Under the pieces are notes generated by a model. The model was given only the letters and a program-made list of their open reading frames with translations, was not told where the DNA came from and did no database searches. The translations under genes and the position numbers were made by a program. A DNA stretch of 56,046 bases. It comes from a virus. Below are positions 1-6,698 of this stretch, piece after piece. Where the stretch lies: the IMG/VR virus record IMGVR_UViG_3300021226_000025, positions 1-56,046 of that record. One strand, given 5' to 3'. How positions within the stretch are numbered: position 1 is the first letter of the stretch; every line of letters begins with the position of its first letter.

Positions 1-14
1 ATCGCATCGGCGCA

Positions 15-40
15 CCCCCCTACCCCCCCTCGCAAGCCCC
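15..40. other. C-rich tract (possible G-quadruplex on the complementary strand)
   Basis: Three runs of 4-7 C lie close together (cacccccctacccccc, then ccccc-type runs to position 40). The minus strand is therefore G-run rich and could fold into a G-quadruplex or stall a polymerase. The equivalent place in the right-hand copy (about 55784-55811) has expanded to one very long C run. That is what a homopolymer sequencing error would look like. Confidence 0.35.
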
Positions 41-54
41 GATTTTGCTGGTGT

Positions 55-79
55 TTGACAAATTTTACAGATATGTCAA
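55..79. promoter_or_regulatory. TTGACA/TGTCAA inverted repeat upstream of the first gene
   Basis: TTGACA at 55-60 and TGTCAA at 74-79 form a perfect 6-base inverted repeat with a 13-base spacer. The element is kept exactly in the otherwise degraded right-hand copy. The TTGACA could be a -35 box, but no convincing -10 lies 15-19 bases downstream. An operator, or a promoter for another factor, is as likely. A related string (ggtgtttgacaaatt) recurs at 1264-1278 upstream of the paralogous gene at 1491. Confidence 0.4.
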
Positions 80-167
80 TCTGAAGTTGTCGATGCAGAT
101 GCACCGACAGAACGGGTGAATAGGCTCGTTCACCCGCTCTTTAACAATGTAGCCGATGGAGTTCACT

Positions 168-434
168 ATGAGTGACTACACGCCGACCGAAAAGCGGTCG
201 ATTGCCCCTGTTACTGTGACAGTTGAAATCACAGCAACCCGTATCTCTGCAAAGGGTACGCTGTCAGGAATCACAGCGAAAGTTGTGAAAGCCCCAAAGG
301 GAATGGAGTTTAAAACCTCAGTCCCCCCAATGGCAGGCGGTGCAATCTACGTGCAGGCTCTGAGTGCAGACGGAATCGAGTTCATCGAAGCCGGAAGCGC
401 AAAGGCAAAGCCTGCTAAGGTCAAGTTGTTCTAA
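168..434 (+). CDS. Small conserved protein, paralog of the 1491-1754 product
   Basis: 88 residues of unknown function. I chose the ATG at 168 because GGAG (158-161) sits six bases upstream; an in-frame ATG at 156 would add four residues without a ribosome binding site. The protein looks beta-rich and ends in KVKLF. It aligns along its whole length with the product of 1491-1754: a KRSI/KKSI start, a GTLSG/GTFSG turn, PPxAGGAxY, DGxE and a K-x-KLF end. It has its own terminator directly downstream, which suggests an abundant monocistronic message. No enzyme motif is visible. A small nucleic-acid-binding or host-takeover protein is possible, but that is a guess. Confidence 0.75.
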   Translation: MSDYTPTEKRSIAPVTVTVEITATRISAKGTLSGITAKVVKAPKGMEFKTSVPPMAGGAIYVQALSADGIEFIEAGSAKAKPAKVKLF

Positions 435-446
435 GAGCAACCTGTG

Positions 447-479
447 GACTCCGACCAGAAATGGTCGGAGTCTTTTTTT
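447..479 (+). terminator. Intrinsic terminator after the first gene
   Basis: A perfect 10-base-pair stem (GACTCCGACC / GGTCGGAGTC) with a 6-base loop is followed by seven T. This is one of the strongest terminators in the window and isolates the first gene. Confidence 0.93.
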
Positions 480-500
480 ATCTGACTAGGAGCGAAAGCA

Positions 501-698
501 ATGAAAGTCAATCAAGTCCCGCCGAAAGGCAAGCGGAAAGCCCGCATCCAAGAGCGCAACCAGTACTGTGTAAAGTGGCAAGAGAATGATTCAATTTTCT
601 TCCGCTGGTTCAAGAGAGACCGCTATGCAGTCCAGTTCATGCAAGAACTGGTCTCTGACGGAATCCCCGAGAGCCAAATGCGACTGGTGATGAAGTAA
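501..698 (+). CDS. Small basic hypothetical protein
   Basis: 65 residues, rich in Lys/Arg and aromatics, starting at an ATG with AGGAG upstream. No known domain. The segment around YCVKWQEND resembles the 45-residue product of 1821-1958 (YIVKFTDDT). That gene occupies the same place behind the second copy of the paralog pair. The gene is bracketed by terminators on both sides. Confidence 0.65.
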   Translation: MKVNQVPPKGKRKARIQERNQYCVKWQENDSIFFRWFKRDRYAVQFMQELVSDGIPESQMRLVMK

Positions 699-701
699 AC
701 C

Positions 702-730
702 AGAGCGGAGCCGAAAGGCTCCGTCTCTTT
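702..730 (+). terminator. Intrinsic terminator
   Basis: Stem CGGAGCC / GGCTCCG closed by a GAAA tetraloop and extended by AGA/TCT pairs, followed by a short T-rich tail. It lies directly behind the 65-residue gene. Confidence 0.8.
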
Positions 731-740
731 AACCTTGGAA

Positions 741-842
741 ATGACTATGGAAAAGTTCTGTGAGAAGCACCCACTACTCGCCGCTGTGATTATCGCACCA
801 ATACTTTACGTATTGCTGTGGTTAGCGATGGCGATGTTCTAA
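741..842 (+). CDS. Tiny single-span membrane protein
   Basis: 33 residues (MTMEKFCEKHPLLAAVIIAP, then YVLLWLAMAMF). After a short charged N-terminus the rest is one hydrophobic helix of about 22 residues ending at the C-terminus. The ATG at 741 has TTGGAA upstream, a weak Shine-Dalgarno; the ATG at 747 is an alternative. It sits between two strong terminators like its neighbours, which supports it being a real transcription unit. Function unknown. Confidence 0.5.
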   Translation: MTMEKFCEKHPLLAAVIIAPILYVLLWLAMAMF

Positions 843-845
843 ACC

Positions 846-879
846 AGAGAGGAGATGTAAAGTCTCCTTCTCTTTTTTC
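846..879 (+). terminator. Intrinsic terminator
   Basis: AGAGAGGAGA pairs with TCTCCTTCTCT around a short A/T loop and is followed by a run of T. It closes the first block of small genes before the large non-coding region. Confidence 0.8.
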
Positions 880-946
880 TTTATGTATTGTATATAACCA
901 TACGCCGGGGGGTTGAGACATGCCGCATTAGACCATGTGGCGCAAT

Positions 947-1308
947 AATCTATGGGCAATCTAGGTTTTTGTATTTGTATTTGTAAAGTTTAGATTACCT
1001 TACACCACAACTTGACACGTGCAAACCATTGATTTCATTGGTAACTTTACCAAGTGATAGTGTAAACAATCTAAATAATCTAAATAATCTATAGAATATA
1101 TATAGGCCCTTTGTTCACAATGACTTTTAGCCTGTAAAGTAAAGGAAGGCGGGTTGCAATTGCACCACTCCCAATCGCTAACTTTACCAGATTATTTAGA
1201 TTATCTAGATTATTCCCCAGTAAGTTGTTGATTCATAAGGGAATTCCTAACAATCTAAACCTTGGTGTTTGACAAATTACAAAAACCTTGTTACTCGCGG
1301 TGTAGATT
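947..1308. repeat. AATCTA iteron cluster
   Basis: AATCTA occurs on the plus strand at 947, 958, 1068, 1077, 1086 and 1252. Its complement TAGATT occurs at 991, 1197, 1206 and 1303, with a one-mismatch copy at 1188. Two sub-arrays stand out. Three direct copies at exact 9-base spacing (1068-1091) face three copies at the same 9-base spacing in the opposite orientation (1188-1211). The ~97 bases between them contain the A/T-only stretch. Confidence 0.75.
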
Positions 1309-1320
1309 GTTGCCTATCTT

Positions 1321-1332
1321 TGTAAAATTACA
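1321..1332. promoter_or_regulatory. Short inverted repeat TGTAA-AA-TTACA
   Basis: A 12-base near-palindrome in the control region, upstream of the gene at 1491. It has the size of a small repressor operator. No function can be assigned. Confidence 0.3.
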
Positions 1333-1352
1333 CAACACCGCCGACCCCTCGA

Positions 1353-1366
1353 AGTGAGTGCTCACT
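1353..1366. promoter_or_regulatory. Inverted repeat AGTGAG-TG-CTCACT
   Basis: Six-base arms around a two-base centre, in the leader of the gene at 1491. It could be an operator half-site pair or a short RNA hairpin. Confidence 0.35.
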
Positions 1367-1370
1367 CTCC

Positions 1371-1404
1371 CGCAAACCCGCTCGGCGCAAGTGTTTGCGT
1401 TTTT
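1371..1404 (+). terminator. Terminator-like hairpin in the leader of the second paralog
   Basis: CGCAAAC (1371-1377) pairs with GTTTGCG (1393-1399) across a 15-base loop and is followed by five T. It lies about 90 bases upstream of the next start codon. It may end transcription coming through the iteron region or act as an attenuator. Confidence 0.45.
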
Positions 1405-1490
1405 CGCTGGGCGTGGCAATCTGAGGGTGTCCCTGCAAACAACGCAGTAAGACACAATGTAATGTAATCAATCAACTTTAGGAGTGAATC

Positions 1491-1754
1491 ATGTCAGTAA
1501 CTGCAACTGTGAAGAAGTCGATTAAGCCTGTTACCTTTACCATCAAGGTAACTGCTAAGAAGGTCAATGAGAACGGTACGTTCTCTGGTCTAGAGATACA
1601 AGGCATCAGTGGTAGCGTAAAGAACGGTACGTTCCGTGTTGTTGCACCTCCACAAGCAGGTGGTGCAATGTACATCAAGTGCGACACATTGGACGGATTG
1701 GAACTTGTGCTTGATGGTACAACGACTACTGCCGCCAAGACCAAGTTGTTCTAA
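1491..1754 (+). CDS. Small conserved protein, paralog of the 168-434 product
   Basis: 87 residues, with AGGAG seven bases before the ATG. It matches the first gene from KKSIKPVTF to the KTKLF end, including GTFSG and PPQAGGAMY. Like its paralog it follows a long leader containing a tttgacaaatt string and is followed at once by an intrinsic terminator. The pair looks like an old tandem duplication. Function unknown. Confidence 0.75.
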   Translation: MSVTATVKKSIKPVTFTIKVTAKKVNENGTFSGLEIQGISGSVKNGTFRVVAPPQAGGAMYIKCDTLDGLELVLDGTTTTAAKTKLF

Positions 1755-1759
1755 CCTTA

Positions 1760-1796
1760 CAGGGCAGACTAACCCTCTGCCCTGTTTCCCTTTTCC
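1760..1796 (+). terminator. Intrinsic terminator after the second paralog
   Basis: Eight-base-pair stem CAGGGCAG / CTGCCCTG with a 9-base loop, followed by a T/C-rich tail (tttcccttttcc). The interrupted T run may allow partial read-through into the long early operon that starts next. Confidence 0.75.
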
Positions 1797-1820
1797 TCAA
1801 CATGTTCATAGGAGATAATC

Positions 1821-1958
1821 ATGAAATGGACTATTCGCAAAACATCCAATGGCTACATCGTCAAGTTTACCGATGACACCGACAAGATGGTGTTCCCCAC
1901 AAGGGCTATGGCATTGGCTTACATCAACAACCGTGTACTGTCCTCGTTAGGGTTGTGA
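1821..1958 (+). CDS. Small hypothetical protein
   Basis: 45 residues, starting MKWTIRKTSNGYIVKF. GGAG lies six to nine bases upstream of the ATG, and the next gene starts two bases after the stop. It resembles the middle of the 65-residue product at 501-698 (aromatic-VK-F/W, acidic turn, then a basic aromatic helix). It may be a shortened homolog in the duplicated cassette. Function unknown. Confidence 0.6.
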   Translation: MKWTIRKTSNGYIVKFTDDTDKMVFPTRAMALAYINNRVLSSLGL

Positions 1959-1959
1959 C

Positions 1960-2172
1960 ATGGAAGATTACCACTTACCCATCTGTACCAACTGCTACGC
2001 CGTGAGGGTAGAACCTCAACGGCGGTATATGCCAAGACCCACATGCTTGCGATGTGGTGAGGCAATAGCCAAGCAACGTAAGTTTACCGTTGCATGTAAC
2101 AACAAGCAGGGGTATGAGTTAATCACCAACCCCGACCATCTCAAACAACTTAACCCTAAAAGGACAACTTGA
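1960..2172 (+). CDS. Small zinc-ribbon-like protein
   Basis: 70 residues with two CxxC pairs (CTNC near the N-terminus and CLRC about 20 residues later), the spacing of a small zinc ribbon. The middle is basic. A small DNA- or RNA-binding or protein-interaction role would fit, but nothing more specific can be supported. It is packed tightly between its neighbours in the early operon. Confidence 0.65.
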   Translation: MEDYHLPICTNCYAVRVEPQRRYMPRPTCLRCGEAIAKQRKFTVACNNKQGYELITNPDHLKQLNPKRTT

Positions 2173-2173
2173 C

Positions 2174-2278
2174 ATGTTCATCAAACCCATTAAACCGCTA
2201 CTGCTCAAGGGCAGACTGCTAATCTACATTGTCATCGGGGCACTATTGGGTGCTCTCGGTGGGTGGTTGTTCTCATGA
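2174..2278 (+). CDS. Tiny membrane protein
   Basis: 34 residues: a basic N-terminus (MFIKPIKPLLLKGR) and one glycine-rich hydrophobic helix (IYIVIGALLGALGGWLF). The start lies one base after the preceding stop, and its stop overlaps the next ATG as ATGA. That coupling supports translation. A small inner-membrane protein of unknown role. Confidence 0.55.
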   Translation: MFIKPIKPLLLKGRLLIYIVIGALLGALGGWLFS

Positions 2279-2451
2279 AACGACTACTGACCCGAATTGC
2301 AGAAGTCGTACTGACGATTCTGTTTGCCGTGTTCGTTGCCGTCCTGTTTGTCGAATGGCTTGCAGGATGTGGCGAAACGTATATTGATGCTAAAGGGGTG
2401 AGGCATCAATACGAATGTGTGTTCATCCATAACTTGACAACTAAGGAGTAA
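2275..2451 (+). CDS. Small membrane-anchored protein
   Basis: 58 residues. The ATG at 2275 overlaps the previous stop (ATGA) and is preferred over a GTG at 2263. A basic start (MKRLLTR) is followed by one hydrophobic segment ending near WLAGCGE. The remaining ~25 residues are polar and contain a second Cys. The helix could be an uncleaved anchor or a signal peptide. The Cys after LAG looks lipobox-like, so a lipoprotein is an alternative. Confidence 0.55.
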   Translation: MKRLLTRIAEVVLTILFAVFVAVLFVEWLAGCGETYIDAKGVRHQYECVFIHNLTTKE

Positions 2452-2454
2452 ACC

Positions 2455-2643
2455 ATGAAGCGACTGTTCGCCCTACGTGATAGCCGTGGACAACTTGTCC
2501 GCAATGAGGACAACAAACAACCGATGTACTTTGCTGACAAGGATTCTGCTCGCAGATACCGCAGTAAGTTGACACAAGAAATCAATGTGTACTTCGTAAC
2601 CTACGGCGTTGACCATAAACTTTACAAAGGAACCCACCAATGA
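2455..2643 (+). CDS. Small hypothetical protein
   Basis: 62 residues with an AAGGAG-type ribosome binding site. Highly charged and probably soluble. Its stop overlaps the start of the AAA+ ATPase gene (ATGA), suggesting coupling to the MoxR/VWA trio. No recognisable domain. Confidence 0.6.
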   Translation: MKRLFALRDSRGQLVRNEDNKQPMYFADKDSARRYRSKLTQEINVYFVTYGVDHKLYKGTHQ

Positions 2644-3626
2644 GAGCCACTCTACTGAAGGACACAATCAAGTCCCTGTTTCCCATTCAACGTACCATCT
2701 GTATCGAAGGTAGCCCCGGTGGTGGTAAGACAACCATCGTGCATCAAGTTGCTGAGGAACTCGGCGTACCCTGCATCGAGCGACACATGCCAACCATGCT
2801 TGTCGAGGACTTCGGTATCCTGTTCCCCAATGGCGATGACCAACTGCACTACAAGTTGCCTGATTGGTTTCCTGTCAAGGGCAAAGCACCTGAGAGCGGT
2901 ATCTTGCTGTTCGATGACCGCAACCAAGCCAATGGCGACTTGCAAAAAGTCCTAGCCAACATCTGCCAAGCACGAACCTTACACGGTGTGCCAATGCCTG
3001 ATGGGTGGCAGGTCATCTCCACAGGTAACCGCCAAGCAGACCGAGCAGGTGCTAACCGAGTGCTTGGTCACTTGCGCAATCGTGAGACTGTCTACGAACT
3101 TGACACTCACCTTGACGACTGGACTACATGGGCTATCGACAACAACGTAAAGCCCGAGTTGGTTTCGTTCATTCGCTTCCGCCCTGCTTTGCTTCACGAC
3201 TATGACCCACAACGTGACCAAAACGCAACCCCTCGTTCATGGGTTGAAGGTGTTAGCGATGTGCTCGGTACTGTCCCTGCTGATGCAGAGTTCGAGTCGT
3301 TCAAGGGTGCAGTTGGTGAAGGTGCGGCGGCAGAGTTCGTAGGGTTTCTACGCATCTTCCGCAAGTTGCCCAACCCTGATGCAGTACTGATGAACCCGAC
3401 AACTGCTGACGTACCGAGTGACCCTGCTACGTTGTATGCCCTGTCCGGTGCTATCGCTGAACGTGCAACTGAGAACAACTTTGAGCGTGTTTGTACCTAC
3501 GCTGAACGTATGCCCGCCGACTTCTCGGTGCTTACTGTGTCGTATGCCTCACGCAAGAAGCCTGAGTTAGCCAACACCCAAGCGTTCAACAAGTGGGTCA
3601 TCAACCACCAAGACGTATTGTTTTAA
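2640..3626 (+). CDS. MoxR-like AAA+ ATPase
   Basis: 328 residues. Walker A is GSPGGGKT (residues 24-31), Walker B is ILLFDD (88-93), and the sensor-1-like segment VISTGNR follows about 40 residues later. This matches the MoxR/CobS branch of AAA+ proteins, which usually work as chaperones for a VWA-domain partner. The partner is probably the DUF2201-VWA protein two genes downstream. ATP hydrolysis to remodel or load a metal-dependent partner is the family expectation; the target here is unknown. Confidence 0.85.
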   Translation: MRATLLKDTIKSLFPIQRTICIEGSPGGGKTTIVHQVAEELGVPCIERHMPTMLVEDFGILFPNGDDQLHYKLPDWFPVKGKAPESGILLFDDRNQANGDLQKVLANICQARTLHGVPMPDGWQVISTGNRQADRAGANRVLGHLRNRETVYELDTHLDDWTTWAIDNNVKPELVSFIRFRPALLHDYDPQRDQNATPRSWVEGVSDVLGTVPADAEFESFKGAVGEGAAAEFVGFLRIFRKLPNPDAVLMNPTTADVPSDPATLYALSGAIAERATENNFERVCTYAERMPADFSVLTVSYASRKKPELANTQAFNKWVINHQDVLF

Positions 3627-3634
3627 CCAACCAA

Positions 3635-3652
3635 GAGGGGCAACTGCCCCTC
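3635..3652 (+). terminator. Weak intergenic hairpin within the MoxR/VWA operon
   Basis: GAGGGGC / GCCCCTC with a four-base AACT loop, followed by only gctttta. It lies between the ATPase gene and the next ribosome binding site. It may attenuate transcription or set the ratio of the two proteins. Confidence 0.4.
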
Positions 3653-3674
3653 GCTTTTAGAAGGAGTGACTACT

Positions 3675-4523
3675 ATGAATCTATCTGACCGTGCCCTACT
3701 GGTGCAGTTATCCATTAGCCAATGGACTGCCCGCAAATTTGACAAGAAGGTAACGCAAGATGTTGCCAGTACACATGGGGTAAGTACCAATGCAGGGCGG
3801 TACAACAAAGCACTACTGCCCATGAATGACTTGCTTGACCGAGTGCACAAGAAGTCAACCCTCATCCGCACCAAGTTCTACGACAACACGTTGCCGTGGG
3901 GCATTGAAGGTACGATGATGCTACCCTCTGCCAACTACCTCAAGTTCGTGACTGACTTCCGCAAGGAAAAGGGCGAGTGGCAGTACCTTGTGGATGACTT
4001 TGTGCGTAACTATGGACAGTTGAAACTTGACGCACAGCGTTTGCTCAATGGTATGTACAACGATGCTGACTACCCATCTGACTACGAGATAGCCAACAAG
4101 TTCAAGATGGACATGGCAATCTTCCCTGTACCTGCTACTGACTTCCGTGTGCAAATCGCTTCAGACGAACTGACTCGTATCCAACAAGATGTTGAGGCTA
4201 GGGTGAAGGATGCACAACAACAGGCTATGCAGGAGGTATGGAATAGACTGTACGAACGTGTAAAGAACATGGCAGAGAAACTTGCTGACCCCAAGGCTAT
4301 CTTCCGTGACACATTGGTGGATAACCTGCGTGACCAATGCGACATGTTGACACGCTTGAACTTCACCGATGACCCCAACCTTGAAGCACTACGCTCTGAG
4401 GTTGAAAGCAATTTGCTGAAGCACCCCGATGCTTTGCGCAATGACCCTGACCTACGCCGTGACAAAGCGGCAGAGGCTAAGGCAATCATGGACAAGATGT
4501 CCGTATTCATGAACGCACAATAA
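3675..4523 (+). CDS. Coiled-coil protein of the MoxR/VWA trio (DUF3150-like)
   Basis: 282 residues. The ATG at 3675 is eight bases after AAGGAG; a GTG at 3666 overlaps that site and is rejected. The C-terminal half (about residues 150-270) is long, charged and helical. The position between a MoxR-type ATPase and a VWA protein matches the DUF3150 genes I know from mobile elements with CobS/CobT-like pairs. That family assignment rests on context and general appearance, not on a diagnostic motif. It is probably a scaffold or adaptor for the two partners. Confidence 0.6.
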   Translation: MNLSDRALLVQLSISQWTARKFDKKVTQDVASTHGVSTNAGRYNKALLPMNDLLDRVHKKSTLIRTKFYDNTLPWGIEGTMMLPSANYLKFVTDFRKEKGEWQYLVDDFVRNYGQLKLDAQRLLNGMYNDADYPSDYEIANKFKMDMAIFPVPATDFRVQIASDELTRIQQDVEARVKDAQQQAMQEVWNRLYERVKNMAEKLADPKAIFRDTLVDNLRDQCDMLTRLNFTDDPNLEALRSEVESNLLKHPDALRNDPDLRRDKAAEAKAIMDKMSVFMNAQ

Positions 4524-4533
4524 GGAGAACTAC

Positions 4534-5691
4534 ATGACAACTGTAATGATGCCCGAGGTAGTGGAACACCTACCACCCGCTGACGAAAAGCGTATCGAAC
4601 GACTGCTTGCCAAGGCTAGGACTGCCCTAGTCCTTGAGCATCCGTTCATTGGCAACGTGGCATTGAACCTGCCCTATGTGCCTGACTACACCATCAAGAC
4701 TGCCGCAACCAATGGCAAGAACATCCGATACAACCCCCACTTTATCGACAGTCTCAACGATGAGGAACGCAAGTTCTTGGTGGCACATGAGTGCTTACAC
4801 CCTATGCTTGAACACACATTCCGCCGTGGTGAACGCAACCACAGGGTGTGGAACCAAGCGGCAGATTACGTCATCAACAAGTTGTTGGATGATGAGAAGA
4901 TTGGCAAGATGCCACAAGGCGGACTGCTCGACAACAACATCCACAATGCAGGTGGCGGTACTACCGAGGGTATCTACAACATCCTGCCACAACCTGATGA
5001 CGATGGAAACAACGGACACGGCGACCCATTGGATGACTGCAATGACGGCGGTGACACACCTGCTGACAAGGCGCAACAGGAAGCAGAGTGGAAGGTGCGA
5101 GTAGCACAAGCGGCACAAGCCGCAAAGATGATGGGCAAGATGTCCGCAGGACTTGAACGCCTAGTGGGTGAGATACTCAAGCCCAAAGTTGACTGGCGTG
5201 ATGTGCTTCGTAAGTTCTTGGAGAAGTGCAAGAGTGACCAACGTACATGGTCTAAGTTCAACCGCAGGTTCTTGGCACAAGGTATCTACCTGCCAAGTGT
5301 GAGTGGTGAATCGCTCGGTGAGATAGCCTTTGCAGTTGACTGCTCAGGGTCAATCACACAGGAAGTTATTGACCAATTTGCCGCAGAGATTCGCTCTGCC
5401 AAAGAGGATGGTAACCCTACCAAAATCCATGTGGTGTACTTCGATAGTGAAGTGAGCCACTACGAATCGTATGGTAGAGATGATGACCTTGACATCAAGC
5501 CACACGGCGGTGGTGGTACTGCGTTTAGCCCTGTGTTTGCATACTTCGCAGAGCATGACATCAACCCAGTAGCCTGTGTGTTCTTGACTGACCTGTGTTG
5601 TAGTGACTTCGGTGACCAACCTGACTACCCAGTACTATGGGTATCTACCGATGAGGGTACTGCCCCATTCGGTGAAGTGGTGCTGATGTGA
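4534..5691 (+). CDS. DUF2201-like putative metallopeptidase with VWA domain
   Basis: 385 residues, with AAGGAG upstream. The N-terminal part has a zinc-binding HECLH motif (H85, E86, H89) and the WNQAADYVIN segment typical of DUF2201 proteins. A polar Asp/Gly/Asn-rich linker covers residues 150-180. The C-terminal part is a von Willebrand A-like domain with the MIDAS motif AVDCSGS (D269, S271, S273) and a later GGGGTAF. MoxR-type ATPases act on such VWA proteins, so the trio at 2640-5691 is likely one machine. Proteolysis is possible but unproven. Confidence 0.82.
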   Translation: MTTVMMPEVVEHLPPADEKRIERLLAKARTALVLEHPFIGNVALNLPYVPDYTIKTAATNGKNIRYNPHFIDSLNDEERKFLVAHECLHPMLEHTFRRGERNHRVWNQAADYVINKLLDDEKIGKMPQGGLLDNNIHNAGGGTTEGIYNILPQPDDDGNNGHGDPLDDCNDGGDTPADKAQQEAEWKVRVAQAAQAAKMMGKMSAGLERLVGEILKPKVDWRDVLRKFLEKCKSDQRTWSKFNRRFLAQGIYLPSVSGESLGEIAFAVDCSGSITQEVIDQFAAEIRSAKEDGNPTKIHVVYFDSEVSHYESYGRDDDLDIKPHGGGGTAFSPVFAYFAEHDINPVACVFLTDLCCSDFGDQPDYPVLWVSTDEGTAPFGEVVLM

Positions 5692-5954
5692 TAGCGTTAC
5701 CCGATGGCTATACATTGGGTACATCTAACCGCCAGTCTGTTACCAATGCAAGGCATATGCTCGGTGACAGTTGGCAGGTTACTGTGTATCACAAGGGCTT
5801 GCCTGCTTTTGATATGGCAAAAGAACTACGCATCGACCAATGGTCACCTGTCTACGCAGGGCGATTACATGGCGGTAAGTGGCAACAATACACAGACATT
5901 CACGAACTTGTGCGTGTGATGTGTAGCAAACACAGAATAGGAGTAGGTAAATGA
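5688..5954 (+). CDS. Small hypothetical protein
   Basis: 88 residues from a GTG start that overlaps the stop of the VWA gene (ATGTGA), indicating translational coupling. Soluble, with mixed alpha/beta composition and several Trp/Tyr. No recognised domain. It may be a fourth member of the MoxR/VWA operon. Confidence 0.6.
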   Translation: MIALPDGYTLGTSNRQSVTNARHMLGDSWQVTVYHKGLPAFDMAKELRIDQWSPVYAGRLHGGKWQQYTDIHELVRVMCSKHRIGVGK

Positions 5955-6178
5955 TTACATACGCAGAACTTATTGTGATGTTTGTGTTTGTAGGTATGGG
6001 TGTTTACATCTCATACCTACGGCATGAACTCAAGAAGTCTAATCGTGCAGGGGAAATGCTGACCATGATTCTGCACGATGTCGCAACAGGTCAGGTTGAA
6101 ATCGAAAGGACTGAGAATGGAATCAGTATCCGAAAGGACGATAGACAAGTATCGCCACATCAATGTGGAACACAATGA
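5951..6178 (+). CDS. Small membrane-anchored protein
   Basis: 75 residues, ATG after GGAGTAGGTAA and overlapping the previous stop. Residues 5-25 form one hydrophobic helix, followed by a basic RHELKK stretch and a polar tail. The 3' end overlaps the next gene by about 60 bases in another frame. That next gene has a good start, so the last third here is constrained by two reading frames. Confidence 0.55.
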   Translation: MITYAELIVMFVFVGMGVYISYLRHELKKSNRAGEMLTMILHDVATGQVEIERTENGISIRKDDRQVSPHQCGTQ

Positions 6179-6698
6179 TTGGTGGGACTGTACTTGCGAC
6201 ATGTTCAAAGAGGACATGAAGGAACAGGGTATCTACGTAAGCAACACGTACTTTAGTGGGTTCTGCTCACAGGGTGATGGTGCTTGCTTCGAGGGACACC
6301 TTGATGATGTGCCATTGTTTCTTGAGAAGAACTACAAGCCCGAGGACTATCCAATGATACGCAAGTTGTTGGATAGTGGTGGCACAGTTAAGTTCAGCGT
6401 ATCTCATAGTGGGCACTACTACCATGAGAACAGTACTCGGTATTACATCGAGGCGGATAGGCTTGTTGACGTATTAGATATGCCGACAGACTTTCACCTA
6501 CAAATTGTAGAGCAATGGGAAAACATTTTGGATAAAGAGATTGTAGATTTTGAGAAGCAAAGCGTGGAGATATTCAAGAACCACATGCGTACCTTGTACC
6601 GCAAGTTGGAGGAGGAGTATAACCACTTAACAGGTGATGAAGCGGTGAAGGAAACCATTCTCGCTAACGACTTACAGGAGGAAAGTGATGACGATTGA
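6117..6698 (+). CDS. Conserved phage protein with a GFCSQGDGACFEG motif
   Basis: 193 residues from the ATG at 6117, which has GAAAGGA upstream; an upstream ATG at 6078 lacks a ribosome binding site. The SGFCSQGDGACFEG segment is one I recognise from uncharacterised proteins in many unrelated phages. It is followed by a SHSGHYYHE segment (His-rich) and an acidic C-terminus. No biochemical role is established to my knowledge. The Cys/His/Asp set could bind metal. Confidence 0.65.
   Translation: MESVSERTIDKYRHINVEHNDWWDCTCDMFKEDMKEQGIYVSNTYFSGFCSQGDGACFEGHLDDVPLFLEKNYKPEDYPMIRKLLDSGGTVKFSVSHSGHYYHENSTRYYIEADRLVDVLDMPTDFHLQIVEQWENILDKEIVDFEKQSVEIFKNHMRTLYRKLEEEYNHLTGDEAVKETILANDLQEESDDD

Larger units (their letters stand above)
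1..277. repeat. Left copy of contig-end overlap
   Basis: Bases 1-~274 are matched by a degraded copy at 55770-56046. The first 14 bases and the stretch around 51-82 are identical in both. This left copy carries an intact gene and ribosome binding site, so I take it as the true sequence and the right copy as the noisy end of a circular assembly. A genuine terminal repeat would be expected to be identical at both ends. Confidence 0.8.
880..1490. other. Large non-coding control region, candidate replication origin
   Basis: About 610 bases without a credible gene, more A/T-rich than its surroundings. It holds about eleven copies of AATCTA or its complement (947-1308), an A/T-only core (1074-1103), three AACTTTAC-type 8-mers, several short inverted repeats and a terminator-like hairpin (1371-1404). 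Clustered iterons beside an A/T-rich melting segment are typical of iteron origins. A multi-operator regulatory region is the main alternative. Confidence 0.55.

Noticed and set aside
1-277. True direct terminal repeat of a T7-like genome
   Set aside because: The two copies differ heavily and one destroys the first gene; genuine terminal repeats are expected to be identical.
880-1490. tRNA or structured RNA gene in the large non-coding region
   Set aside because: No cloverleaf with a TTCGA-type arm could be found by eye; the region is dominated by short repeats and operators.
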